This document shows, in pieces, positions 42,301 through 50,537 of a DNA stretch of 64,000 nt. Where the stretch lies: positions 1-64,000 of the forward strand of contig JAYODW010000011.1 in assembly GCA_038116745.1 (NCBI GenBank), given 5' to 3'. How positions within the stretch are numbered: the stretch's first letter is position 1; the number at the start of each line of letters is the position of its first letter. Below the pieces are notes generated by a model. It saw nothing but the letters and a program-made list of their open reading frames with translations. It had not been told where the DNA came from and ran no database searches. Origin of the DNA: JAYODW01 sp038116745. GTDB lineage: Bacteria > Pseudomonadota > Gammaproteobacteria > Ga0077536. The position numbers and the translations under genes were made by a program.

Positions 42301-44560
42301 CGTCATGCCCTGGGGGCGCCCGCTGCAGGAGAGCGCCGCAGAGCGCGACCAGGCTTATCACCTGTGCCTTGAACAGGGCGACTACTACTGGGGCGTACAT
42401 GCCTACATGTTCGGGTTCTATGCCGACCTGTTCGTTGCCGCCCGCCTGGGGCCGCTGCTTGAGCGGACACGCAACGTGGTGTCCACCTGCCGCAAAATCA
42501 AACAACCCGCACAGGTCTATCTGAGCCAGCTTCAGGTCAATCTGCTCGAGATCCTCAGCGGCACGCTGGATAACCAGCACAACCTCGACCACGAACCCGG
42601 GTTCGAGCAACAGGCACACGAGTTCTATCAGCAGACCAATTACATGTGCGGCAAGTACGACCGCCTACTCGGTCGTCTGCTGCAGGGTTACCTGTTCGGT
42701 AACTACCGACCCGCACTGCAGGTTTCTCTGGCTGCAGAACTCGGCCCGGACGACCTCGACGAAGGAATTTTTCACGAAGCTGCCTATACGATTTTCAACC
42801 TGTTATGCCTGACTGCGCTTGAACTGGAGGGCGGAACACCGGAGCCCCACTGGCAGACATGGCGGACCCAGGCTCTCGGGCGACTGGCCCGCTGGCTGGA
42901 TCTCAACCCGGCAACCTTTCAAAGTCCTGGCAAACTGCTGGACGCAGAGCAGGCCCTGCTTGAGCAGCGCTGGGGCGATGCCCTGGCCGACTTTGAGCGG
43001 GCTATCGACGCCGCTGAACGGAGCGGCTTTGCGCTTTTTCAGGCGCTCGCCAACGAACGCTGCGGCCGAGCCCGTGCACGCAATGGGCAGGTTGAGCATG
43101 CGCTGCCCTACCTGAGAGAAAGCATCCGCCTCTACCGCGCCTGGGGCGCCGAAGCCAAGGCGGTCGATATCGAAGCGTGGTGCCAGAAACTCAGCGCATC
43201 GGAAGACAGCTATATCCCGGGCGTCAGCATTGACTGGCAACAGGTGGTGATCGCCTCCCAGCAGCTGTCTGGCAAGCTGGACGAAGCGACCTTAAGCGCG
43301 CTGATCCAATCCTGGATTGCTGCCGTCACCGGAGCACAGCGAGTCGTGCTGTACGAAAAAGACAGCGACGGCGTCTGGCGCACTGGCAGCTCCACCAGCG
43401 ACGGACAGTTTGTAGCGGCGCCTGAGGATGCCGAAGTCCCCGAGACGGTGCTTAATTTCTGCGCCAACAGCGGCGAGCGGCTGCTGCTCAAAGACGCCTG
43501 CAGAGACGGTGATTTTCAGCTCGATCCCTATGTTCAGGCCTACCGCTGCCGCGCCCTGCTCGCGCTCCCCGTGCGTCTGCGGGGAGAGGCGGTACTGGCC
43601 GCAGTCCTGCTCGAGCACCGGTTGACGCCCGGGCTGTTCACACCCAGACACACTGGCGTGGTCGAACTGCTGCTGGCGCAATACGTGATCAGCCTGAACA
43701 ACAGCCGGCTTTACCGCAGCCTGGAAACCATCAACCAGGGCCTCGAGGACGAAGTCCGCGCCCGCACACAGGAACTGGCCGACAAGAACGAAGCGCTGAC
43801 CCAGGCCCAGGCGCGGGTAAACGACGACCTCGAAGCTGCGCGAGCGCTGCAGCACGCCATTCTGCCCTCCGCGTTTCCTCCCTACCCGGGCAGCACTGGT
43901 GCAGCGCGCATGCTGCCGGCGCTGAGCCTGAGCGGTGACTTCTACGACTTCATCGAACTCGCCGACGGGCGTGTCGGGGTCATCATGGCCGACGTGTCAG
44001 GCAAAGGAGTGCAGGCCGCTTTTTTCATGGCGATCGCCCGTACTCATCTACAGACCCTTGCGCGTGAACATGCCGATCCGGGTGCCTGCCTCATGGCCGC
44101 AAACCAGTTGCTCTGTGCGCAGAACCCGATGACGCTTTTCGTCACGGTGTTCTACGCCATCTACGACCCGCGCAGCGGGGACCTGCAGTTCACCAATGCC
44201 GGTCACACTCTGCCGGTGATAGCGCGTCATGATGGTCAGGTCGAACTGCTCAGCGACGGCGACGGGCCGGTGGTCGGCATTATCGAGGGACTGGAGTACT
44301 CCACGCAGCGGACTCAGCTGGCGCCGGGCGAAAGCCTGGTGCTGTACACCGATGGCGTGACCGAAGCTTTCAATCCGGCCGGTGAAGAATTCGGCATACA
44401 GCGTCTCATGGAAGTGATAACTTGCGCGGGCAGCGCGGACGCTGAAACGCTGGCTGAAAGCCTGCTCAAAGCGACCGAGGAATTTGCCGCCGGGGCGCCA
44501 CAGTCCGACGACATAACGGTGGCGGTTATCGCCCGCAGCAGAACTACAACAGGTGATTAA
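39395..44560 (+). CDS. 1721-aa pseudokinase / AAA-ATPase / TPR / GAF / PP2C signalling protein
   Basis: A giant multi-domain protein. Residues about 20-265 resemble a Ser/Thr kinase without catalysis: HRDLKPxN is HLGLCPEVVLLN, DFG is missing, but LAPEQ and DLYSLGCLIYGLLTGQPPF are kept. Residues about 285-690 are an AAA_16-type ATPase with Walker A GYSGVGKS (about 315) and Walker B PLVVFIDDLQWAD (about 443). A long TPR-like helical region follows to about 1270, a GAF domain at about 1280-1440, a coiled coil (VRARTQELADKNEAL) and a SpoIIE/RsbU PP2C phosphatase at about 1485-1715 (LSGDFYDFIELADG, IMADVSGKGVQAAFFMA, LYTDGVTEAFN). Similar giants in other bacteria end in histidine kinases; here a phosphatase would dephosphorylate the STAS partner. 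The ribosome site is weak. Confidence 0.9.
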   Translation: MHRSGNSSLRLSPLSGGDGRAHFRREFIRQLATFEVRELTVKEQRLLQLLDGRGAPTLTRTLDERTLELSGTADRPLSTILIRSLQLSERVRIAAAIAEAIAHWHSRDVLHLGLCPEVVLLNADYAIAELHDLSASELFSRDSAGVDSIRKPWAHAHFLAPEQGFQFTHSIDNRTDLYSLGCLIYGLLTGQPPFAELNLAHEVSYAHVAREVDWTLVTTELAPQETLDALIAVACKLLEKDPADRYQSAVAVSRDLARIRQADLVSLISFMPARHNLPQRLFLPDRLYGREDEVKTLLAAFMRVEKGPSEALLVAGYSGVGKSALVYEVQAPILRNNGLFVWGKFDQLRSASPYSAIAQAFGHFLRTLLALPSAEVQQWRQTLHDALYPNAQILIDIMPELGTLLGPQPEPSPLDAEKQQNRFNAVFLQFVHTICIQRKPLVVFIDDLQWADLASINLLRLLFSDVQSRYCLLLGAYRDNEVDAGHPFIQMLAAVNQDGHRVAQISLEPLSPHWLEILLSDALKLPSGEVTSLATLVHEKTRGNPFFLRQFLFELYRENLLRLDEDAERWVWSVEEIRARSITDNVVDLMIQRIARLPQAAQELLRLSACIGARFSRRLARDVLPMAAFDEALDAVRAAGLLLSERAPGTDSEDSASYRFLHDRVQQAAYSMVAEDERPVVHHRIGSALLDALPEAEWDENAYTLAAHLNQAGAALRPEQRPLLAAINLAAARRAYGATAYALAVRYLEQFEGLQDAVTDKSTHSAAALLRLESLYLAGEYATAEQYKKTALAACRSPAQRTRLVDVLVTQYTRYGELERAIAEGLAGLQELGQPLPEQPDMETIAGKIGTVRELLAQTSFAELAARAPVEDARLNLVIDVLIAMQPCCYNSGSLIFPITILELLELIIRHGNCAHSSYVFMMYALLCTKVLKDYETAIDAEKHAGIVGERFPPTPLVEGRLRMMRSNFVMPWGRPLQESAAERDQAYHLCLEQGDYYWGVHAYMFGFYADLFVAARLGPLLERTRNVVSTCRKIKQPAQVYLSQLQVNLLEILSGTLDNQHNLDHEPGFEQQAHEFYQQTNYMCGKYDRLLGRLLQGYLFGNYRPALQVSLAAELGPDDLDEGIFHEAAYTIFNLLCLTALELEGGTPEPHWQTWRTQALGRLARWLDLNPATFQSPGKLLDAEQALLEQRWGDALADFERAIDAAERSGFALFQALANERCGRARARNGQVEHALPYLRESIRLYRAWGAEAKAVDIEAWCQKLSASEDSYIPGVSIDWQQVVIASQQLSGKLDEATLSALIQSWIAAVTGAQRVVLYEKDSDGVWRTGSSTSDGQFVAAPEDAEVPETVLNFCANSGERLLLKDACRDGDFQLDPYVQAYRCRALLALPVRLRGEAVLAAVLLEHRLTPGLFTPRHTGVVELLLAQYVISLNNSRLYRSLETINQGLEDEVRARTQELADKNEALTQAQARVNDDLEAARALQHAILPSAFPPYPGSTGAARMLPALSLSGDFYDFIELADGRVGVIMADVSGKGVQAAFFMAIARTHLQTLAREHADPGACLMAANQLLCAQNPMTLFVTVFYAIYDPRSGDLQFTNAGHTLPVIARHDGQVELLSDGDGPVVGIIEGLEYSTQRTQLAPGESLVLYTDGVTEAFNPAGEEFGIQRLMEVITCAGSADAETLAESLLKATEEFAAGAPQSDDITVAVIARSRTTTGD

Positions 44561-44562
44561 CG

Positions 44563-45237
44563 ATGTCTGACCAGAACCATAAGGAAGCCCACGTCAGCCT
44601 GCTCGAGGAGCTCGTGCTGCTCGTCGTCGAAGATGACGGCAGCATTGCACACACCGCCGGCACTCCCGGCTTCGGTATGGCGGTAGTCGGCGCCTGCCTG
44701 GTTGAACTCAATATGCAGGGCGCACTCGACCCTGACCTGGACGCCATGCACGTGCTCGACGCCAGCGAGGGCCGCGGCCCTGCGTACGATGAGGTGCTCA
44801 GAACAGTCGCTGCAGGCCCGGTCGCGCGTACCGAGGAATGGGTGCTGAAGCTCTACCCCATGGCGCAGGACCTCATTCGCTACACGCTCGACGCTCTGAT
44901 CGCTCGTGGCGTCCTGGAGCGGGGAGAAAAAAGGTTTCTCTGGGTGCTGAAGGAACGCAGCTACCCGTTGAAAGACGGCCGCGAGCAGAAAGAAGCTAAG
45001 CGGCGCATCATCGATACGCTGCTGAGCGACGACATTCCATCTGCGCACGATACCGTGCTGCTCGGACTTGCCCTGGTCGGTGGCCTGCTGGAAGGCTTTC
45101 TGACCCGCGGCGAGATTGTGCGCCTGGAAAAACGCATACAGGAAGCAGGCGGGATTGACCTGACCGTCCGCGCGGTGGAAACAGCACTCTCCCAGGAGCA
45201 GCTGATCCGAGCCCAGGAAATGATTTACCCATTCTAG
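44563..45237 (+). CDS. GPP34 (GOLPH3/Vps74-like) domain protein
   Basis: A 224-residue protein matching the GPP34 fold: opening VSLLEELVLLVVEDDGS, then FGMAVVGACLVELNMQGAL, AYDEVLRTV, WVLKLYPMAQDLIRYTLDALIARGVLERG, RSYPLKDGREQKE and the final helices. Eukaryotic members bind phosphatidylinositol-4-phosphate at Golgi membranes; bacterial members, best known in actinobacteria, have no settled role. It starts two bases after the PP2C giant and ten bases before the STAS gene, so it is a full member of this signalling operon. It may attach the complex to the membrane; that is inference. Confidence 0.88.
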   Translation: MSDQNHKEAHVSLLEELVLLVVEDDGSIAHTAGTPGFGMAVVGACLVELNMQGALDPDLDAMHVLDASEGRGPAYDEVLRTVAAGPVARTEEWVLKLYPMAQDLIRYTLDALIARGVLERGEKRFLWVLKERSYPLKDGREQKEAKRRIIDTLLSDDIPSAHDTVLLGLALVGGLLEGFLTRGEIVRLEKRIQEAGGIDLTVRAVETALSQEQLIRAQEMIYPF

Positions 45238-45247
45238 AGAGGTGCCC

Positions 45248-45595
45248 ATGGAAACTAATCAAGAAAAAACCGCAAATGCTCTGATTCTGATGCCGGAAGG
45301 CCGACTCGATTTCGGTGCCGCTGCCGAGTTCCAGGCCGCGCTTGAAAACGGTGTGGCGGAAGCAAGCGGCGCGGGGCTCGCGATCATTGTCGACTGCGCC
45401 AAGCTCGACTATGTATCCAGCGCCGGATTGAGAAGCTTCCTCGTCGGCGCGCGGACAGCGCGCGAAAAAAACGTTGGCTTTCATGTCTGCAGCCTGGTTC
45501 CAGGCGTGGCGGAAGTTTTCAAGGTCAGTGGTTTCGGCCAGATTATCCCGCCGCTCGCCGACCGTGCCGCAGCCGAGGCCGCCGTCGCTTCATGA
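45248..45595 (+). CDS. STAS-domain anti-sigma factor antagonist (RsbV-like)
   Basis: A 115-residue STAS protein. LMPEGRLDFGAAAEFQAAL is the first strand-helix, and DCAKLDYVSSAGLRSFLVGAR carries the conserved Ser-Ser before Ala-Gly-Leu, the site phosphorylated by RsbW-type kinases and reset by RsbU-type PP2C phosphatases. Both such partners are encoded on each side (45592 and 39395). ATG 45248 is chosen over the GTG at 45242, with GAGAGGT just before. Overlaps the ATPase gene by four bases. Confidence 0.93.
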   Translation: METNQEKTANALILMPEGRLDFGAAAEFQAALENGVAEASGAGLAIIVDCAKLDYVSSAGLRSFLVGARTAREKNVGFHVCSLVPGVAEVFKVSGFGQIIPPLADRAAAEAAVAS

Positions 45596-45996
45596 GGCTC
45601 GAAGTCTCCGGGCAGATCGAATGTCTCGCAGAGCTGAATGCCGGCCTGCAGACAGAATGGTCGCGCCTGGAACTGCCCGAAGAGCAACTCTTTCCGTTTG
45701 AACTGTCGCTGGAAGAGATCTTCACCAACGTAGTGAAGTACGGCCAGGACGCCGCTGAACCAGCAAGGGTCATTGTGACCCTGACCCGGGACGGCGACAG
45801 CGTGGTCATGGAGATCAGCGACAGCGGATTCGCTTTCGATCCCCTCCTCGCGGCCACACCTGACACCAGCCTGGACATCGACGACCGCGCCATTGGCGGT
45901 CTCGGGATCCATCTGGTGCGGGAAATGATGACGCGGGTCGACTACGAGCGCCGTGATGGATACAACGTGCTGACGATGCGCAAGGACCTCGCCTGA
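45592..45996 (+). CDS. RsbW-type anti-sigma/serine kinase ATPase
   Basis: A 134-residue HATPase_c_2 protein. The N-box ELSLEEIFTNVVKYGQ (Glu and Asn kept), G1 box ISDSGFAFDPL and G2 box IGGLGIHLVREMM are intact, so ATP binding and kinase activity are expected. It should phosphorylate the neighbouring STAS protein, and when unbound it may hold a sigma factor or another target. No sigma factor gene is seen nearby, so the output target is unknown. Coupled to the STAS gene through ATGA. Confidence 0.93.
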   Translation: MRLEVSGQIECLAELNAGLQTEWSRLELPEEQLFPFELSLEEIFTNVVKYGQDAAEPARVIVTLTRDGDSVVMEISDSGFAFDPLLAATPDTSLDIDDRAIGGLGIHLVREMMTRVDYERRDGYNVLTMRKDLA

Positions 45997-46074
45997 TCGC
46001 GCGACCGTTGCCCCGCTATGGCTGTAACGCCTTGCGCCCAACGGCCGAAGAGGTGCCCCGACCGAGGGCCGGTA

Positions 46075-46899
46075 TCACAGCGCTTCAGCGATCACCTCAA
46101 CCGGCGCGATAAGCCCGTTGGCGATATTCGCAACCATGTTCTGGATCTTTGCCCCGGCCGTCGCGCCGAGCAGGATATGCAGCCCGAGGGGCGGCGGGCC
46201 GCTGGCAGCGCGGGCCCGCAGCTGCGCAAAAAACGCCAGCGCGAAATCCCGCCTGTTGCGCTGCGCGATGATACGGAACCCGGCGTCCTCAAGGGCTCTC
46301 AGATAATCCTCCACGCCGGCCACCGCGCTTTCAGCGGGCGTGGTTGCCCAGGGGACGGGAAACGCGAGCTCGCCTGCGTTGCAACGCATCACGTCGTACA
46401 CCCCGAACCTGGCGCCGGGAGACAGCACCCGCCGGATCTCGCGATACAGCGCCGGTTTGTCAGCGATGTTCATGCCCACATGCAGCATGTAGCCGGCATC
46501 AAAACTGCCATCGGCAAAAGAAGTTTCCAGCGCGCTGCCCTGCTGCAGGTCAACGCGCTCGGCAAGCCCCGTCCACGCACACAGCGTGCGTCCCGTTGCA
46601 ACATATTCCTCGGTCAGATCAATTCCACTGACACGGCTACCATAGCGTTGTGCCACCAGTCGCGCCGCACCGCCCAGGCCGCAGCCCACATCGATCACTC
46701 GATCTTTCGCACTGAGTCCGAGCTGTTCCAGAAACTCCAGGGACGCCTGACGACCACCAATGTGAAATTCATCCACCGCGGCCAGGTCCTCAATCGATAC
46801 CGCGCCGGTCGCTTTTCCAAGAGCGGTCAGTCCGGCTTCGATCGCGCCAAGCAGGCCGCCGTGCGTGTAATGGTCCGCGACTTTTTCAAGATCGGGCAT
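46075..46899 (-). CDS. Class I SAM-dependent methyltransferase
   Basis: A 274-residue methyltransferase. The opening VADHYTHGGLLGAIEAGL and FHIGGRQASLEFLEQL are features of the sarcosine/dimethylglycine and related small-molecule methyltransferases; motif I is VIDVGCGLGGAARLVAQR, then GIDLTEEYVATG, and FDAGYMLHVGMNI with VLSPGARFGVYDV. GAGGTAA lies before the ATG. It is convergent with the signalling operon and lies 65 bases after the flavin monooxygenase in the same direction. Substrate unknown. Confidence 0.87.
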   Translation of the reverse strand: MPDLEKVADHYTHGGLLGAIEAGLTALGKATGAVSIEDLAAVDEFHIGGRQASLEFLEQLGLSAKDRVIDVGCGLGGAARLVAQRYGSRVSGIDLTEEYVATGRTLCAWTGLAERVDLQQGSALETSFADGSFDAGYMLHVGMNIADKPALYREIRRVLSPGARFGVYDVMRCNAGELAFPVPWATTPAESAVAGVEDYLRALEDAGFRIIAQRNRRDFALAFFAQLRARAASGPPPLGLHILLGATAGAKIQNMVANIANGLIAPVEVIAEAL

Positions 46900-46964
46900 A
46901 AAGGGTTACCTCTGATGATGAGCTGCGCACTCGGCCCAGGAGGCGGCCCGGCGCAGATCGGGAC

Positions 46965-48329
46965 TCAGTCACCGAAAAACCGGTTCGCGGGCCGCGGCAG
47001 GCCGAGATGGTCGCGCAGGGTCAGGCCGGTATACGAGCGTCGGAAAAGGCCGCGACGCTGCAGCTCCGGCACCACTTTGGCGACGAAGTCATCCAAGCCC
47101 TCGGGAAGAAACGGAAACATGATGTTGAAACCATCACAGCCCCGCGTCTCGAACCACTCCTGCATCAGGTCAACGATATCGCCCGCAGTCCCGATCATTT
47201 CGAGCGATGAAAAACTCCCGCCGACATACTGGGCGAGCTCGCCCACCGTCATGTTCCGCTCTTCCGCCATCGCCACCAGTTTGTCCCGCGACGACTGGCT
47301 GGCGTTGGTCGGGGGCAGCGCCGGCAAGGGCTGATCCAGATCACAGGAGGAAACATCAAAGCCCAGCAGAACACAAAGCGTCGCCATACCGCTGTCCGGA
47401 TGCACGAGTGCATCCAGCCGCGCTTTCCGTGCCTGCGCTTCCTCGCGACTGTCCGCCACCACCACGAAGGCACCCGGCAGGATCTTCAAATGGTCGGGAT
47501 CGCGCCCCACAGCCGCCGCACGGCCTTTGACGTCGGCGTAATACCTCTGTCCGTCAGGCAGATTGTTGACCCCTGCAAAGATCATTTCGGCCGTTTCCGC
47601 GGCCAGCTGACGCCCGGCGTCAGAGGCGCCGGCCTGTACGATGACCGGCCATCCCTGCACAGGCCGGGCCACATTGAGCGGCCCTCTGACGTTGAGAAAT
47701 TCTCCGTGATGGTCCAGCAGATGCAGCTTTTGCGGGTCGAAAAAAACGCCGCTGGCCTGGTCCTGCAGGAACGCATCGTCCGCCCATGAATCCCACAGCC
47801 CGGTGACCACGTCGTAGAACTCGCGCGCGCGTCGATAGCGCGTGTCGTGCTCCAGGTGCTCGTCGTAGCCGAAATTCTGCGCTTCATGCGGGTTGGAAGA
47901 GGTCACCACGTTCCAGCCGGCGCGTCCCGCGCTGATGTGGTCGAGAGAGGCGAATTTCCGGGCAATGTGATACGGATCGTTGTAGGTCGTTGAAGCGGTT
48001 GCTACCAGACCGATGCGCTCTGTGAGCACGGCCAGAGCGGGCAGCAGGGTGAGGGGATCAAACGAGGTCACCGTGGCGCTGCGCTTCAGCGCCGGCATCG
48101 GCATATTCATCACAGCCAGGTGATCCGCCATGAAAAACGCATCGAAGCAGGCGGCTTCCAGGGTGCGGATGAAGCGGCTGATGTGGGCGAAGTTGAAGTT
48201 AGCATCGGTATACGCGCCGGGATAACGCCAGGCTGCGGTATGAATGCTGATGGGGCGCATGAAAGCGCCCAGATGGAGCTGGTCCGACCGGCTCACGACC
48301 GAACCGGGGACCGCGGCGGCCAGCGCCAC
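46965..48329 (-). CDS. NtaA/SnaA/DszA-type flavin-dependent monooxygenase
   Basis: A 454-residue luciferase-like monooxygenase of the nitrilotriacetate/DszA group. Signature segments are HTAAWRYPGAYTDANFNFAHISR, FFMADHLAV, TASTTYNDPYHIARKFASLDHISAGRAGWNVVTS, YDVVTGLWDSWADDA and PVIVQAGASDAGRQLAA. It uses FMNH2 from a separate reductase. The family normally begins close to a LHLGAF segment, which is at residues 18-23, so the start at 48329 or slightly later is right. Targets in this group include sulfones, sulfonates, chelators and alkanes; which one cannot be told. Divergent from a second LLM enzyme. Confidence 0.9.
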   Translation of the reverse strand: MALAAAVPGSVVSRSDQLHLGAFMRPISIHTAAWRYPGAYTDANFNFAHISRFIRTLEAACFDAFFMADHLAVMNMPMPALKRSATVTSFDPLTLLPALAVLTERIGLVATASTTYNDPYHIARKFASLDHISAGRAGWNVVTSSNPHEAQNFGYDEHLEHDTRYRRAREFYDVVTGLWDSWADDAFLQDQASGVFFDPQKLHLLDHHGEFLNVRGPLNVARPVQGWPVIVQAGASDAGRQLAAETAEMIFAGVNNLPDGQRYYADVKGRAAAVGRDPDHLKILPGAFVVVADSREEAQARKARLDALVHPDSGMATLCVLLGFDVSSCDLDQPLPALPPTNASQSSRDKLVAMAEERNMTVGELAQYVGGSFSSLEMIGTAGDIVDLMQEWFETRGCDGFNIMFPFLPEGLDDFVAKVVPELQRRGLFRRSYTGLTLRDHLGLPRPANRFFGD

Positions 48330-48525
48330 GAATCATCAGAACGCAGCGCCGCGCGGCGATGCCCCGAAAGTGCTGTCCTGTCGCTCACCGCCGGCAGTCT
48401 ACCCCGAAACCGGCCAGCCTAGACGGTGCCGGGCACGCGCTGGTCATCTCTGCGACCGACCCGCATGATCACCGCGGCGCAACCCTCAGCGCCGTCGGCG
48501 CGGCACCCCACATCCGGAGACTCTC

Positions 48526-49416
48526 ATGCACGCAGGCCTGTTTTCCTTCAACACCGAATACTCCATGCGCGCGGATCATCTGGCGCGCGCCGCCGAGGAG
48601 CGCGGCTTCGAATCGCTGTGGGTTCCGGAACATATGCATATCCCGGTTCCTGGTCCCGAGGAGCCACAGGATCCTGCGACCGGTATGCCGCTCGCCGGCA
48701 ACGGCGAGTTCTTTCTGCCTGAAGAATACCGACACATGTCAGATCCGTTCACAACGCTGGCCGCAGCGGCGGCTGTGACGGAGCGTCTGCGCCTCGGTAC
48801 CTGCGTCTGCCTGATCAACCAGCATCATCCGATCAACCTGGCTAAGCAGGTGGCCTGTCTGGACCGGCTGAGTGACGGACGCTTCATCTTCGGAATAGGT
48901 GCCGGCTGGTACCGCCAGGAGATGGCCCACCACGGCGTCGCGGTTGAACAGCGCTGGCAGCAGCTGCGCGAGCGTCTGCGCGCGCTCCGCACACTGTGGG
49001 CTGAGGAACGGGCCGGCTTCAGCGGTGAGTTCGTGCACTTTGAGCAGAGCTGGCAATATCCCAAGCCCCTCGACCCGGCTGGCCCACCGGTAGTCCTCGG
49101 CACACTGGATACGCCCTTCGGCCGCAGTCAGGTGGCGGCCCACGGTGACGGCTGGTTGCCGCTGACCTTCGATGTCGAGGAGACCGCTGTCAGCGTGGCA
49201 GATGTGCACGCGCGCATGCGCCGACTGGGACGCGATCCGGCCGCGCTTGAGGTCTCGTTGTTTTTTCTGGCGGACGAAATCCAGACGCTTGAGACCCTGC
49301 TCAAAGCCCGGGAGACCGGCGCTGCACGCGTTATCCTGCGCCTGCCGGTCGGGCCGGAACAGGAAGTCCTGCGGGCCATGGACCGCTACGCCGCCGCGTT
49401 ATCGCAGCTTCGCTGA
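48526..49416 (+). CDS. LLM-class F420-type oxidoreductase
   Basis: A 296-residue luciferase-like enzyme of the TIGR03619 kind. MHAGLFSFNTEYSM opens the barrel; SLWVPEHMHIP, LAAAAAVTERLRLGTCVCLINQHHPINLAKQVA and RFIFGIGAGWYRQEM are the diagnostic strands. CGGAGA lies six bases before the ATG. It is the fourth LLM protein in the window. Members of this group in actinobacteria use F420; here the cofactor is unproven. Divergent from the NtaA-type gene. Confidence 0.88.
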   Translation: MHAGLFSFNTEYSMRADHLARAAEERGFESLWVPEHMHIPVPGPEEPQDPATGMPLAGNGEFFLPEEYRHMSDPFTTLAAAAAVTERLRLGTCVCLINQHHPINLAKQVACLDRLSDGRFIFGIGAGWYRQEMAHHGVAVEQRWQQLRERLRALRTLWAEERAGFSGEFVHFEQSWQYPKPLDPAGPPVVLGTLDTPFGRSQVAAHGDGWLPLTFDVEETAVSVADVHARMRRLGRDPAALEVSLFFLADEIQTLETLLKARETGAARVILRLPVGPEQEVLRAMDRYAAALSQLR

Positions 49417-49440
49417 CCGCACCCCAGCAGGCAGTCCAGC

Positions 49441-50475
49441 TCACAGCTGGATAGTGCTGAAACCACGCCCGACCTGCGGACCACGGCGCACATGAAACCG
49501 TTTCTCCGCGAGCTCCATCACGACCGTCGCGCAGCTGCCCACCGGGTGATTCCGCAGCACGCCGATGCGCTGATAGGGCCGCAACGGCCCACCGTCGCCG
49601 GCTGAGGTCGAGAGCAGTGCGACAGCGCGGGCGAAATCCTGTGCGCCCGCCCTTTGCAGCTCGGCTGTCACGTAATCGTAGCGGGCGCAGGAAGTGGCGA
49701 CATCCCGCTGGCGACCGGCCTCACCGTGGGCAAGACAGTGGTTGGTGTGCACCAGAACACCGTCAACCGGCAGCAGTGCATGCCGCTCATCGCCCATGAA
49801 CTCCACGGACACGGCCTCTCCTGAACCGTCCCCGACCAGCAGGTGGCTCGCCTTGCCCAGTCCACTGCTGTCCATACGTGCACGGGCAGCCGCAAAGTCC
49901 GCACAGTTCAGCACTTCACCAATCAATGTATGGACCGGCAGGCCGGACAAGTCATGTGCGGCAAACAGGATATTCAGGCACACGCCCACGCCAGCGCTGT
50001 TCATCCCGATCTTGCCGACCATGCCCGGTTCCACCAGGCTGACATAGGTAAAGCCATCCTCACGTTCATGCCGGAGCACTACGCAGAGCGCTTCCAGCGG
50101 TTCGACCCAGTCCCAGGTCTGCGCCAGCACCCGAGTTTCCGCAAGATATAACGAGGTGCACTCCGGCGCGCGTGCGTTAAGGATCTCGGTGCGTGCGTTC
50201 AGGGTGTACACCTGCCACGGCGGCAGTGCGCTGCCCTCTGCGATCCCTTCAATTTCCTCGGCAACCCGCGGCGCGTGGCGCCCGAGAACATCCTTGACCT
50301 GCTCCGCACGTCCGCGCAGCGACTCGGGCGCCAGCGGGCTGTCCAGAAACAGATCGTCAAAATAAAACGCGACGGTGCGTTGAATACGCTCCCGGCACTG
50401 TTCGCCATGTCCCTGGCCGCGCGTCCGCGCGCTGCCCTGGAGTTCGATGATCGGAAACTGTGGCTCCTCGCTCAT
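49441..50475 (-). CDS. C45-type peptidase / acyltransferase (penicillin acyltransferase-like)
   Basis: A 344-residue Ntn-hydrolase of the acyl-CoA:6-aminopenicillanate acyltransferase family. The predicted N-terminal nucleophile after self-cleavage is the Cys in LNARAPECTSLYLAET (about residue 105), followed by LAQTWDW, a typical context. GMVGKIGMNSAGVGVCLN and NCADFAAARARMDSSG are conserved. ATG 50475 is preferred to the open frame at 50529. Bacterial members hydrolyse or transfer acyl groups, for example on N-acyl or beta-lactam-type amides. Acts without a signal peptide. Downstream of and in the same direction as the flippase-like gene. Confidence 0.88.
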   Translation of the reverse strand: MSEEPQFPIIELQGSARTRGQGHGEQCRERIQRTVAFYFDDLFLDSPLAPESLRGRAEQVKDVLGRHAPRVAEEIEGIAEGSALPPWQVYTLNARTEILNARAPECTSLYLAETRVLAQTWDWVEPLEALCVVLRHEREDGFTYVSLVEPGMVGKIGMNSAGVGVCLNILFAAHDLSGLPVHTLIGEVLNCADFAAARARMDSSGLGKASHLLVGDGSGEAVSVEFMGDERHALLPVDGVLVHTNHCLAHGEAGRQRDVATSCARYDYVTAELQRAGAQDFARAVALLSTSAGDGGPLRPYQRIGVLRNHPVGSCATVVMELAEKRFHVRRGPQVGRGFSTIQL

Positions 50476-50537
50476 AGGCACCTCGATGTCTGCCGCTGCG
50501 CTCGCTTGTCCGTACCGCTTCACCGGCACAGGGCGTC

